27,303 nucleotides of DNA from assembly GCA_050701635.1 (NCBI GenBank), contig JBOGDF010000022.1, positions 1 to 27,303 of the forward strand, in the 5' to 3' direction. Shown here piece after piece: positions 1 through 8,125 of the stretch. The translations under genes were made by a program, and so were the position numbers. The number at the start of each line of letters is the position of its first letter. The stretch's first letter is position 1. The DNA is from WHSM01 sp050701635. GTDB lineage: Bacteria; Actinomycetota; Actinomycetes; Mycobacteriales; Micromonosporaceae. The notes below the pieces were generated by a model. That model made no database searches and had not been told where the DNA came from. It saw only the letters and a program-made list of their open reading frames with translations.

Positions 1-993
1 GGCTCGCCCAGCCCGGCCGGCGCGCGGGGCGTCGCGCTGCCGCCGCTGGAGCGCTCGGTGACCGAGAGCGAGATCCGGTACCGGCACGTGGTCGCCGAGC
101 TCGATCGCGAGAACGGGCTGGTCACGATCACGGTGCACGGCCCGGCGGGCGACGCGCCCGAGACGGTGGAGCGGATCCACGAGCTGGGCGCGGATTTCTG
201 GCCGTTGGCGATGACCCGGGAGCTGGACGATCTGATCCTGCGGCTGCGTACCAACGAGCTCGAACTGGGGACCTGGGTGCTGAAGACCCGGGGCGACCTT
301 GACCGGATGCTGGGGTTTGAAAACGCTCTGAGTACGCACGGTATCGCGCAGCACAGTCCGCAGGACTGGCTGGTCAACGAGATCCGGCACTACTTCAAGC
401 GCACCCTGAAGCGGCTCGACGTCACCAGCCGCAGCCTGATCGCGCTGATCGAGCCGGGCAGCTGCTTCGCCGGTCCGCTGCTGGAGCTGGCGCTGGCGTG
501 CGACCGCTCGTACATGCTCGACGGGTTGTTCGAAGACGACGCGGCGAGCGAGGAGAACGAGCCGGCCCAGATCATGCTCACCGCCAGCAACTTCGGCGCC
601 TTCCCGATGGGCAACGGGCTGTCCCGGCTGGCGTCCCGGTTCTACGGCGACCCGGAGCAGCTCGAGAAGCTGCGCAGCGAGCAGGGGCGGCGGATCGGCG
701 CGGTGGAGGCCGAGGAGTTGGGCCTGGTCACGTACGCCTTCGACGACATCGACTGGGCCGACGAGGTACGCATCGCGCTGGAAGAACGTGCTTCGCTCAG
801 CCCCGACGCGCTGACCGGCATGGAGGCGAACCACCGGTTCGTCGGCCCGGAGACCGTCGAGACGAAGATCTTCGCCCGGCTCTCCGCCTGGCAGAACTGG
901 ATCTTCAACCGCCCGAACGCCGCTGGCCCGGACGGCGCGCTGCGCAAGTTCGGCACAGGCCAGAAGGCCGTCTTCGACCGACGGCGCGTCTAA
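1..993 (+). CDS. boxC: Benzoyl-CoA-dihydrodiol lyase / 2,3-epoxybenzoyl-CoA dihydrolase BoxC, C-terminal part (5' end outside window)
   Basis: BoxC opens the ring of 2,3-epoxybenzoyl-CoA with two waters, giving 3,4-dehydroadipyl-CoA semialdehyde and formate, in the cytosolic aerobic benzoyl-CoA pathway. The reading frame is open from base 1, before any start codon, so the gene begins upstream; the GTG at 58 is internal. About 330 residues are visible of a protein usually near 550. They carry crotonase-fold features: the stretch around IALIEPGSCFAGPLLELALACDRSYM matches the oxyanion-hole region (read at about 445-515), followed by LTASNFGAFPMGNG. The tail ends in FGTGQKAVFDRRRV. The stop is TAA at 991-993, 18 bases before boxB. 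Identification rests on overall similarity to BoxC and on adjacent boxB; I am confident of the family. Confidence 0.93.
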   Translation, partial: GSPSPAGARGVALPPLERSVTESEIRYRHVVAELDRENGLVTITVHGPAGDAPETVERIHELGADFWPLAMTRELDDLILRLRTNELELGTWVLKTRGDLDRMLGFENALSTHGIAQHSPQDWLVNEIRHYFKRTLKRLDVTSRSLIALIEPGSCFAGPLLELALACDRSYMLDGLFEDDAASEENEPAQIMLTASNFGAFPMGNGLSRLASRFYGDPEQLEKLRSEQGRRIGAVEAEELGLVTYAFDDIDWADEVRIALEERASLSPDALTGMEANHRFVGPETVETKIFARLSAWQNWIFNRPNAAGPDGALRKFGTGQKAVFDRRRV

Positions 994-1011
994 CCCATAG
1001 GGGGTGTGACC

Positions 1012-2430
1012 ATGACGACCAGCATCAACTACAGCGAACGGATCCCGAACAACGTCGACCTGGCCGGCGACCGGCGGCTGCAACGGGCGCTGGAGTCCTG
1101 GCAGCCGAAGTTCCTCAGCTGGTGGGGCGAGATGGGGCCGGCGCTGCCCACCCAGGACGTCTACCTGCGTACGGCGGTCGCGGTGGGCCGGGAGGGCTGG
1201 GCCCACTTCGGGCACGTGGCGCTGCCGGAGTACCGGTGGGGGATCTTCCTCGCCGAGCGCAACACCGACCGGCGGATCGCCTTCGGCGAGCACAAGGGGA
1301 AGCCGGTGTGGCAGCAGGTGCCCGGCGAATACCGCGCCGACCTGCAGCGGCTGATCGTGGTGCAGGGCGACACCGAGCCGGCCTCCGTCGAGCAGCAGCG
1401 CCAGCTCGGGCTGACCGCCCCCAGCCTGTACGACCTGCGGAACCTGTTCCAGGTCAACGTGGAGGAGGGGCGCCATCTGTGGGCGATGGTGTACCTGCTG
1501 CACGCGTACTTCGGGCGTACCGGCCGGGAGGAGGCCGAAGCGCTGCTGCTGCGCAACTCCGGCAGCGACGACTCGCCCCGGATCCTCGGCGCGTTCAACG
1601 AGGAGACGCCGGACTGGCTGTCGTTCTTCATGTTCACGTACTTCACCGACCGGGACGGCAAGTACCAGCTCGGCACCCTGAAGGAGAGCGCCTTCGACCC
1701 GCTGTCGCGTACCTGCGAATTCATGCTCAAGGAAGAGGCGCACCACATGTTCGTCGGCACCACCGGGGTGGACCGGGTGGTGGAGCGTACGGCGCAGATC
1801 ATGAACCAGCACGACACCGCGGACGTACGGCCGTACGGCGGGATCTCGCTGGAGATCATCCAGAAGTACATCAACTTCCACTACAGCGTCTCGCTGGACC
1901 TGTTCGGCGGCGAGACCTCCACCAACGTGGCGAACTACTTCACCGGCGGGCTGAAGGGCCGGTGGCAGGAGGAGCGACGCAAGGACGACCACCTGCTGAC
2001 CGACGCGTACGCCTCGGTGCAGCAGATCCAGGACGGCCGCTTCGTGGGGGTGGAGACCCCGGCGCTGGTCGCGCTGAACCAGGACCTGCGTGACGAGTAC
2101 ATCGCGGACTGCCGCAACGGCGTGACCCGCTGGAACCGGATCCTGGACGACGCCGGGGTCGACTTCCGGCTCGCGCTGCCGCACGTCGCGTTCCATCGCG
2201 AGGTGGGCGGCTTCTCCGGCAACCCCGTCAGCCCGCAGGGCGCGCTGATCAGCACCGAGGAGTGGGACGCGCAGCGCGACGACTGGCTGCCCACCGATGA
2301 CGACAAGGCGTACGTGCGCTCACTGATGCGGCCGGTGTACGAGCCCGGCAAGATCGCCAGCTGGGTCGCCCCGCCCCGGAACGGCATCAACGGACAGCCG
2401 TTCGAGTACGAGTACGTCCACCTGACCTGA
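1012..2430 (+). CDS. boxB: Benzoyl-CoA 2,3-epoxidase, di-iron subunit BoxB
   Basis: BoxB is the oxygenase that epoxidises benzoyl-CoA at the 2,3 position with O2 and reducing equivalents from a reductase. I chose ATG 1012 over the in-frame GTG 1006 because AGGGGG at 999-1004 lies 7 bases before the ATG but only 1 before the GTG. This gives 472 residues, the usual BoxB length. Candidate di-iron ligands sit in a ferritin-like four-helix core: E122, EEGRH at 151-155 (E152, H155), D213 and KEEAHH at 240-245 (E242, H245). These are shifted by about two residues from the ligands I recall for the Azoarcus enzyme. It is followed after 12 bases by the ligase gene and belongs to the same operon as boxC. 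Confidence 0.95.
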   Translation: MTTSINYSERIPNNVDLAGDRRLQRALESWQPKFLSWWGEMGPALPTQDVYLRTAVAVGREGWAHFGHVALPEYRWGIFLAERNTDRRIAFGEHKGKPVWQQVPGEYRADLQRLIVVQGDTEPASVEQQRQLGLTAPSLYDLRNLFQVNVEEGRHLWAMVYLLHAYFGRTGREEAEALLLRNSGSDDSPRILGAFNEETPDWLSFFMFTYFTDRDGKYQLGTLKESAFDPLSRTCEFMLKEEAHHMFVGTTGVDRVVERTAQIMNQHDTADVRPYGGISLEIIQKYINFHYSVSLDLFGGETSTNVANYFTGGLKGRWQEERRKDDHLLTDAYASVQQIQDGRFVGVETPALVALNQDLRDEYIADCRNGVTRWNRILDDAGVDFRLALPHVAFHREVGGFSGNPVSPQGALISTEEWDAQRDDWLPTDDDKAYVRSLMRPVYEPGKIASWVAPPRNGINGQPFEYEYVHLT

Positions 2431-2442
2431 GGGGCGACAGCC

Positions 2443-4074
2443 ATGCCTGAGCGGTTCAACGCGAGCTGGTACCTGGTCGACCGGCAGCTCGCACTCGGCA
2501 ACGCGGACCGGATCGCGGTCGCCGGCCCCGGCGGGGTCCTGACGTACGCCCAGCTGGCGCGGCTCGTCAGCCACGCCGCGGGTGGTCTGAAGGCGACCGG
2601 GCTGCGCCCCGAGGAGCGGATCGTCCTGGTCACGGCGGACGGTCCCGAGATGCTGGTTGCGCTGCTCGCGGCGATGCGGATCGGCGCCGTACCGGTGCCG
2701 GTGTCCACGATGTACAACGGTACGGAGCTGGGCGCCCTGCTGCGGGACTCCCGGGCCCGGGCGCTGGTGGTGTCGCCACAGTTCGCCGAGGTGGCGGCCG
2801 AGGCGGTCAGCGACGCGCCGGACCTGTTCGACGTGGTGCTGTTCGACGGGGCGACGATGCCGGTGCCGGAGGGCGTACGGTACCGGGGCTGGGAGGCGCT
2901 GCTCGCCGGCGGCGCCCGCCGTTACGGCGACTCGGTCGAGCCGTACGACACCTGGGACGAGTCCCCGGCGTTCTGGCTCTACACCTCGGGCACCACCGGT
3001 ACGCCGAAGGCGGCGATGCACCGGCACGGCAGCGTACGCGCGGTGGCCGAGACGTACGGCGCCCAGGTGCTCGAGATCGGGCCGGACGACCGGTGCTTCT
3101 CGGTGGCGAAGCTGTTCTTCGCGTACGGCCTGGGCAACGCGGCGCTGTTCCCGCTCTCGGTCGGCGCGACCACGATCCTGGACCCGGCGCGGCCCACCCC
3201 TTCGTCCGTCGCCGAGCGGCTCCGCGAGGACCGGCCCACGCTGTTCTTCGGCGTACCGACGTTCTACGCGGCGCTGCTCGACGCCGACGTACCACCTGAA
3301 GCCTTTTCCTCGGTACGCCTGGCCGCCTCCGCCGGCGAAGCGCTGCCGCCGGACCTGTACCGCCGGTTCACCCAGCGGTACGGCGTCGAGCTGATCGACG
3401 GCATCGGCTCCACCGAGGCGCTCCACATCTTCCTGTCCAACCGCCCCGGCCGGGTGCGCCCCGGCACGTCGGGCACTCCGGTGCCGGGCTACCAGGTACG
3501 CGTGGTGGACGAGACCGGCTCGGACGCGCCGCCCGGGGTCCCCGGCGACCTGCTGATCAGCGGGCCGTCGCTGACCACCGGCTACTGGTGCCGTACGGCG
3601 ACCACCCGGGCGGCGTACGCCGGCGAGTGGCTGCGTACCGGAGACACGTACGTGACCTCCGACGACGGCTACTACACCTGCCTGGGCCGTTCCAACGACA
3701 TGATCAAGGCCGGCGGGATCTGGGTCTCGCCCACCGAAGTGGAGGGCTGCCTGCTCGAACACCCCGCGGTGGCGCAGGTGGCGGTGGTGGCGGTGCCGGA
3801 CGGCCACGGCCTGGACAAGCCGGTCGCCTGCGTGGTGCCGGCGGCCGGGGCGTCGGTCGATGCGGACGCGCTGATCGCGTACTGCCGGGAGCGGCTGGCG
3901 GCGTTCAAGCGGCCCCGGCACGTACTGGTGGTGGACGACATCCCGAAGACCGCCACCGGCAAGCTGCGCCGGTTCGCGGTCCGGGACCTGGCGGCACAGC
4001 GCCTCGCCGCTGCCGATGCGGCCGGGGGTTCCGAGCCGGCGCCGACCGGCGCCGTGGAGGTGGGCGCGCCGTGA
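2443..4074 (+). CDS. bclA: Benzoate-CoA ligase family protein
   Basis: This ANL-superfamily adenylate-forming enzyme probably activates benzoate with ATP and CoA to benzoyl-CoA, the substrate of BoxB. It has 543 residues, a normal length. The P-loop-like motif YTSGTTGTPK starts at Y180. Further motifs are GSTEALHIFLSN (A5 region), GDTYVTSDDGYY (A7), GRSNDMIKAGG (A8 hinge) and KTATGKLRRF with the expected catalytic lysine at K507. A GAGGGG ribosome site lies just before ATG 2443. The stop overlaps the GTG of the next gene (GTGA). The sequence style (benzoate-CoA ligase, with a short charged alanine/proline-rich tail after residue 515) and the boxBC context support benzoate. A hydroxy- or halobenzoate substrate, or a role in salicylyl-CoA formation, cannot be excluded. 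Confidence 0.9.
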   Translation: MPERFNASWYLVDRQLALGNADRIAVAGPGGVLTYAQLARLVSHAAGGLKATGLRPEERIVLVTADGPEMLVALLAAMRIGAVPVPVSTMYNGTELGALLRDSRARALVVSPQFAEVAAEAVSDAPDLFDVVLFDGATMPVPEGVRYRGWEALLAGGARRYGDSVEPYDTWDESPAFWLYTSGTTGTPKAAMHRHGSVRAVAETYGAQVLEIGPDDRCFSVAKLFFAYGLGNAALFPLSVGATTILDPARPTPSSVAERLREDRPTLFFGVPTFYAALLDADVPPEAFSSVRLAASAGEALPPDLYRRFTQRYGVELIDGIGSTEALHIFLSNRPGRVRPGTSGTPVPGYQVRVVDETGSDAPPGVPGDLLISGPSLTTGYWCRTATTRAAYAGEWLRTGDTYVTSDDGYYTCLGRSNDMIKAGGIWVSPTEVEGCLLEHPAVAQVAVVAVPDGHGLDKPVACVVPAAGASVDADALIAYCRERLAAFKRPRHVLVVDDIPKTATGKLRRFAVRDLAAQRLAAADAAGGSEPAPTGAVEVGAP

Positions 4075-5051
4075 ACGTAGACATCCTGATCGTGGGCGCC
4101 GGGCCGGTGGGGCTCTTCGGGGCGTACTACGCCGGCTTCCGGGGACTGTCGGTCGCGGTGGTGGACTCGCTGCCCGAGGTGGGTGGCCAGATCAGCGCGA
4201 TGTACCCGGAGAAGCAGATCTACGACATCGCCGGCTTCCCCTCGGTACGCGGACGCGACCTGGTGGCGGGCCTCAGAGAGCAGGCGGACCGGTTCGCGCC
4301 GGCGTACCTGCTGGGGCACCAGGCGGAGACACTGACCCGCACCGGCGCCGGCTTCACGGTGACCAGCGACCGGGGTCAGAGCGTGGACTGCCGCGCCGTG
4401 ATCATCACGGGTGGGATCGGCACCTTCACGCCCCGGCGGCTCCCCGCCGGCAACGAGTACGAGGGGCGCGGGCTGGCGTACTTCGTACCGCGGCCGGAGG
4501 CGTACGCCGACCAGGACGTGGTGATCGTGGGCGGCGGTGACAGCGCGTTCGACTGGGCGCTGGGGCTGCACCCGATCGCGCGCTCGGTGACGCTGGTGCA
4601 CCGGCGGGCAGCGTTCCGGGCGCACGCCCACACCGTGGGCCAGGTGCGGGAGCTCGGGGTCGAGATCCTGGTCAACAGCCAGGTAAGCCGGATCAGCGGC
4701 AACGGTCGGGTGGCGTCGGTCGAGGTCACCAGCGGCGACGGCGAGACGCACCAGCGACCGGCGCAGGGCGTGATCGCCGCGCTCGGCTTCACCGCGAACC
4801 TCGGCCCGCTGCACGACTGGGGCATCGAGATCGCCGACCGCCGGCACGTCACGGTCGACACCACGATGAGCACCACGATCCCCGGGGTGTACGCCGCCGG
4901 CGACATCGCCGCGTACCACGGCAAGGTACGCCTGATCGCCGTCGGCTTCGGCGAGGTCGCCACCGCGGTGAACAACGCCGCCGTGCTGATCGACCCCGAC
5001 GCGGCGCTGTTCCCGGGCCACTCGACCGACGCCCTGCCCGTACCAGCGTGA
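4071..5051 (+). CDS. TrxB-like ferredoxin-NADP+ reductase (type 2 FNR)
   Basis: A predicted FAD enzyme of 326 residues that passes electrons from NADPH to ferredoxin. The FAD-binding GAGPVG starts at residue 9, and the NADPH-binding VGGGDSAFDWA lies mid-protein. The C-terminal FAD contact is GDIAAYHGKVRLIAVGFGE. The fold is that of thioredoxin reductases, but the CxxC active site is absent (only one cysteine stands in the middle region), which fits ferredoxin-NADP reductase and argues against TrxB. The GTG start at 4071 overlaps the ligase stop, and GGAGG at 4056-4060 is well placed. With the ferredoxin gene 13 bases downstream, it probably supplies BoxB with electrons in place of the fused BoxA of proteobacteria; that role is inferred from position. 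Confidence 0.88.
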   Translation: MNVDILIVGAGPVGLFGAYYAGFRGLSVAVVDSLPEVGGQISAMYPEKQIYDIAGFPSVRGRDLVAGLREQADRFAPAYLLGHQAETLTRTGAGFTVTSDRGQSVDCRAVIITGGIGTFTPRRLPAGNEYEGRGLAYFVPRPEAYADQDVVIVGGGDSAFDWALGLHPIARSVTLVHRRAAFRAHAHTVGQVRELGVEILVNSQVSRISGNGRVASVEVTSGDGETHQRPAQGVIAALGFTANLGPLHDWGIEIADRRHVTVDTTMSTTIPGVYAAGDIAAYHGKVRLIAVGFGEVATAVNNAAVLIDPDAALFPGHSTDALPVPA

Positions 5052-5064
5052 GAGGAGGCCACCG

Positions 5065-5394
5065 ATGCCGTACGTGATCGCCGAGCCGTGCGTCGACGTG
5101 ATGGACATGTCGTGCGTGGACGAGTGCCCGGTCGACTGCATCTACGAAGGCGACCGCAAGCTCTACATCAACCCCAAGGAGTGCATCGACTGCGGCGCCT
5201 GCGAGCCGGTCTGCCCGGTGGAAGCGATCACCCAGGACCGCCGGGTGAAGCCCGAGTACCGGGACTTCGTCGCGGACAACGCCCGCTTCTTCACCGATCC
5301 GCTGCCCGGGCGCGGCGACCCGCTCGGGGTGCCCGGAGGATCGGTGAACCTCGGCAAGGTCGGCGTCGACACCGAGCTGGTCGCGGGGCTCTGA
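5065..5394 (+). CDS. 7Fe ferredoxin (3Fe-4S plus 4Fe-4S)
   Basis: A small electron carrier of 109 residues related to actinobacterial FdxA. Cysteines stand at 9, 17, 21, 25, 40, 43, 46 and 50. By the pattern of Azotobacter ferredoxin I, C9, C17 and C50 hold the 3Fe-4S cluster; C21, C40, C43 and C46 hold the 4Fe-4S cluster; C25 is free. The spacing matches with an offset of one residue. GAGGAGG at about 5051-5057 precedes ATG 5065. It sits between the reductase and the amidohydrolase in the box operon, so its likely partners are the 4071-5051 reductase and BoxB. Confidence 0.92.
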   Translation: MPYVIAEPCVDVMDMSCVDECPVDCIYEGDRKLYINPKECIDCGACEPVCPVEAITQDRRVKPEYRDFVADNARFFTDPLPGRGDPLGVPGGSVNLGKVGVDTELVAGL

Positions 5395-5396
5395 GC

Positions 5397-6263
5397 GTGC
5401 TGGACGGACACCTGCTGATCGACGCGCACGTACACGCGGCGCGGCTGCCGACGCTGCGGCCCGCATGGGTGCGCTGGGCCGAGGAGTTCGGCCGCAACCA
5501 CCCCTGGCCCGACCTGTACGACGCCGACGGCACGCTGGTCCCGGCGCGGGTCGACGCGTACTTCGAGGCGGAGGGGGTGGACGCGGCGCTGCTGTTCTGC
5601 GAATACAGCCCGAAGACGACCGGCGAGCAGCCGATCGAGGACGTACTGCCGCTGGTCAAGCACAACCCACGGCGGTTCCGCCCGGTCGCCAACCTCAACC
5701 CGCACCTGCACTACCCCACCGACACGGAGCTGACCCGGCAGCTGGAGCTGGGCGCGGTGGCGTTGAAGCTGCACCCGGTGCACGCCGGGTTCAGCCCGTC
5801 GGATCCGGCGCTCTACCCGGCGTACCAGGTGTGCCGGGAGGCGGGGATCCCGGTGATCGTCCACTGTGGCACCAGCAGCTTCCCCGGCGCCTCCAACAAG
5901 TACGCCGACCCGATCCTGCTGGACGACCTGCTGCGGGACTTCCCGGACCTCCAGGTCGTGCTCGCTCACGGCGGTAGAGGCTGGTGGTACGACGCCGCCG
6001 CGTCGCTCGCACTACAGCGGGACAACGTGTGGATCGAGCTGTCCGGGCTGCCGCCGAAGAAGCTGCCCGAGTACTACGCCCGGTTCCCGCTGGCCCGGCT
6101 GGCCCGCAGGTTCATCTTCGGCACCGACTGGCCCGGCGTACCGGGGATCGCCCGCAACGCCCGTGCCGTCGCCGCGCTGGGGCTCGACGACGACACGGTG
6201 TCGCTGGTGCTCGGCGGCAACGCGCTCCGGGTCTACCCCGCCCTGCGCGACCTCGGCAGCTGA
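5397..6263 (+). CDS. Amidohydrolase-2 family metal-dependent hydrolase, substrate unknown
   Basis: A 288-residue TIM-barrel hydrolase or decarboxylase of the amidohydrolase 2 superfamily. Visible metal-site motifs are DAHVH (H11, H13), VHCGTSSFPG, LAHGGRGWWYD and the terminal FGTDWPG, whose Asp is the usual catalytic residue. The GTG start at 5397 lies two bases after the ferredoxin stop; an upstream part of the same frame inside the ferredoxin is a shadow. It is the last gene of the box operon and ends 9 bases before the convergent regulator. Relatives include non-hydrolytic aromatic decarboxylases and lactonases. I cannot tell which reaction it performs here; a salvage or side-product role in benzoyl-CoA breakdown is only inference. 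Confidence 0.82.
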   Translation: MLDGHLLIDAHVHAARLPTLRPAWVRWAEEFGRNHPWPDLYDADGTLVPARVDAYFEAEGVDAALLFCEYSPKTTGEQPIEDVLPLVKHNPRRFRPVANLNPHLHYPTDTELTRQLELGAVALKLHPVHAGFSPSDPALYPAYQVCREAGIPVIVHCGTSSFPGASNKYADPILLDDLLRDFPDLQVVLAHGGRGWWYDAAASLALQRDNVWIELSGLPPKKLPEYYARFPLARLARRFIFGTDWPGVPGIARNARAVAALGLDDDTVSLVLGGNALRVYPALRDLGS

Positions 6264-6272
6264 ACAACCTGG

Positions 6273-7961
6273 TCAGGCCACGATGCCGAGTGCCCGGATC
6301 CGGCTGTAGAGGGTGGTACGGCTGATCCCGAGCCGCCCGGCGGTGTGCACCTTGTTGCCCCGGCAGGCGCGCAGCGCGGCGAGGATGGCGTCCCGTTCGG
6401 CCTGCTCCAGGGTGCTGAGCCGGCGGGTACGGGCGCTGATCTGGTACGCCTCTGGCAGGTCCCGTACGGTCACGTCGCCGGTGCTACGGCGCCGGCGCAC
6501 GTCGCGTACCACCGCGTCGAGCTCCCGGAGGTTGCCGGGCCAGGGGTGGCTGGCCAGCGCCTCCAGGGCACTCGCGGTGAACCGCAGGCTGGGGTCGGCG
6601 CCGGAGCTGGCGAGCAGCGACGTGATCAGCCGCGGCAGCTCGTCGATCCGGTGCCGCAGCGGCGGCACCTCGATCCGTTCCACGCAGTGGGCGGCGAGGC
6701 TGGCCTGCGCTTCGCCGAGCTGATCGACGGCGGTGCTGGTCAACGCCGCCCAGGCCGGCTGCGCTTCGAGCAACCGTGCGGCGCGCAGCGCGGTGCTCGC
6801 CGGCAGCAGGTGTACGTCCTCCAGCGCCGTGATGCCGCCCGGCTCCCGCAGCGACCCGGCCAGCCGGCTCAGCCACACCGGTGGGCCGAGCTCCGTCAGC
6901 TGGGTGGCCGAGAGCTCCCGGACCGGCTCGCCGCCGGCCAGCTCGCGTACCACGGTGGTACGGCCCGACCCGGGCTCGCCGGTGACCATGACCGACAGCC
7001 GCTGATCCCGGATCCGGCCCATGGTGTCGTCCCGGGAGGCGGTACGCCGGCCCGGTGCCCTTCCCGGTGCCTCGTCCAGCTCGAACAGCACGCCGCCGCC
7101 ACCGCCGGGGATCCGCTCGAAGCCGACCCGTACGGTGGCGCCGCAGGCCAGCGGTACGTCCCGCTGGTGCCGCCGGTCGTCGCGTACCTCCGAGGAGAGC
7201 GCGCGGAGTACGGCGTGATCGGAGGCTTCGAGCAGGTCGACGGCGGGCGGGTTGGCCAACACCACGCCGTCGCCGAGCACCAGCACCGGACGGGTACGTC
7301 GCCGTACCGCGGCCTGGTAGCTGGCGAGCATCCGGTGCTCGGCCACCCGGGAGCCTTCCAGCAGCCGGGTCTCGATGTCCCGGGCCGCCCGGATCAGGAA
7401 CGGCGCCAGCAGCGGGTTGTCCTCCTCCGCCAGGCACGTGATGTCGAGGACCCCCTCCAGCCGGTGCGTCACCGGGTGCTGGATCGGGTGCCCGTAGCAG
7501 GAGAACTTCTTGAACGACTCGAGGTAGTGCTCGTCGCCGTGCACCGCGACGCCGCGGCGGATCTCGTACGGCGTGGCGATCGAGTTGGTGCCGGTCATCT
7601 CCTCGCTGAACAGCCGGCCCTGCACCGCGCCGGTGTGCTCCATCGCCGCCTCCACCCGCTTCTCGCCGTACCGGAGGCCGACGATCCGGGAATCCCGGTC
7701 GGCCAGGATCACGCAGAACCGGGTCTGCTCCAGGGTGCGGGCCATGTCGTCGAGCACCGGGTTGGCGGCGACCATCAGCCGGCTGGCGGTGTCGATGCCG
7801 GAGAGGCTGATCCGGCCCAGCGGGGCGTACGGGTCGAGCCCGCTCAACTGGGAACGCCGCCACGACGAGGCGATCTCCGGGCGTAACCCAGAGCTCGCCT
7901 CCTCGACGTCCACGGGACGGACCACGATAGCCAGCGTCCGCTGCTGCCGTACAAAAGTCAA
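6273..7961 (-). CDS. AcoR-type GAF/AAA+/Fis transcriptional regulator lacking the sigma-54 contact motif
   Basis: A 562-residue regulator. It has the AcoR-like N-terminal signature LRPEIASSWRRS, a GAF-like sensor at about 60-200, a degenerate AAA+ domain at about 310-480 and a C-terminal Fis-type helix-turn-helix at about 530-555 (GNKVHTAGRLGISRTTLYSRI region). The Walker A region reads GEPGSGRTT, with Arg where Lys is usual, and Walker B reads ALEDVH. No GAFTGA loop occurs between them, so it should not activate sigma-54 polymerase. The TTG start at 7961 is doubtful since no ribosome site precedes it; GTG at 7925 or 7913 are alternatives. It diverges from the importer operon and converges on the box operon, so either may be its target. 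Confidence 0.85.
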   Translation of the reverse strand: MTFVRQQRTLAIVVRPVDVEEASSGLRPEIASSWRRSQLSGLDPYAPLGRISLSGIDTASRLMVAANPVLDDMARTLEQTRFCVILADRDSRIVGLRYGEKRVEAAMEHTGAVQGRLFSEEMTGTNSIATPYEIRRGVAVHGDEHYLESFKKFSCYGHPIQHPVTHRLEGVLDITCLAEEDNPLLAPFLIRAARDIETRLLEGSRVAEHRMLASYQAAVRRRTRPVLVLGDGVVLANPPAVDLLEASDHAVLRALSSEVRDDRRHQRDVPLACGATVRVGFERIPGGGGGVLFELDEAPGRAPGRRTASRDDTMGRIRDQRLSVMVTGEPGSGRTTVVRELAGGEPVRELSATQLTELGPPVWLSRLAGSLREPGGITALEDVHLLPASTALRAARLLEAQPAWAALTSTAVDQLGEAQASLAAHCVERIEVPPLRHRIDELPRLITSLLASSGADPSLRFTASALEALASHPWPGNLRELDAVVRDVRRRRSTGDVTVRDLPEAYQISARTRRLSTLEQAERDAILAALRACRGNKVHTAGRLGISRTTLYSRIRALGIVA

Positions 7962-8026
7962 CGGTTTGTAAACGACGCGTTGCAGGAAAGTAGCAGGTTG
8001 GCACTCAGATCCCGGTCAGCGGAACC

Positions 8027-8046
8027 ACAACGTGTTACAAGCTGTT
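8027..8046. promoter_or_regulatory. Operator candidate: tandem 10-bp repeats
   Basis: ACAACGTGTT (8027-8036) is followed directly by ACAAGCTGTT (8037-8046), with 8 of 10 bases identical. The repeat phase is one helical turn, and the second copy runs into the -35 box. This would place a bound regulator over the importer promoter. The divergently encoded AcoR-type regulator is the obvious candidate protein, by position only. Confidence 0.5.
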
Positions 8047-8072
8047 GACGTATCACGAGAAAGTTGTAGAGT
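8045..8072 (+). promoter_or_regulatory. Predicted vegetative promoter of the ABC importer operon
   Basis: TTGACG at 8045-8050 and TAGAGT at 8067-8072 are separated by 16 bases. Both fit the main (HrdB-like) promoter consensus of actinomycetes, TTGACN and TAGRRT. The start of transcription would be near 8079, leaving a leader of about 47 bases before ATG 8126. This also shows that the open frame reaching back to the TTG at 8045 is not coding there. Confidence 0.65.
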
Positions 8073-8125
8073 CTCCCGCATCCTGGCCGGTCGCGGACCG
8101 GCCTGTGATCAAGGAGGAACTCGTC

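Noticed and set aside
498..2093. Plus-strand open frame across boxC and boxB
   Set aside because: A shadow frame of Arg/Gly/Pro-rich composition spanning two recognised genes; no family resemblance.
4071..5051. Thioredoxin reductase
   Set aside because: The fold fits but the CxxC redox motif is absent and the neighbour is a ferredoxin, so FNR type 2 is the better call.
7964..7973. GTTTGTAAAC inverted repeat just upstream of the AcoR-type gene
   Set aside because: The arms are only four bases with no extension and no second copy nearby; too weak to list as an operator.
8045..8125. TTG start at 8045 for the binding-protein gene
   Set aside because: The TTG is part of the -35 box, no ribosome site precedes it, and the lipoprotein signal peptide starts correctly at ATG 8126 behind AAGGAGG.
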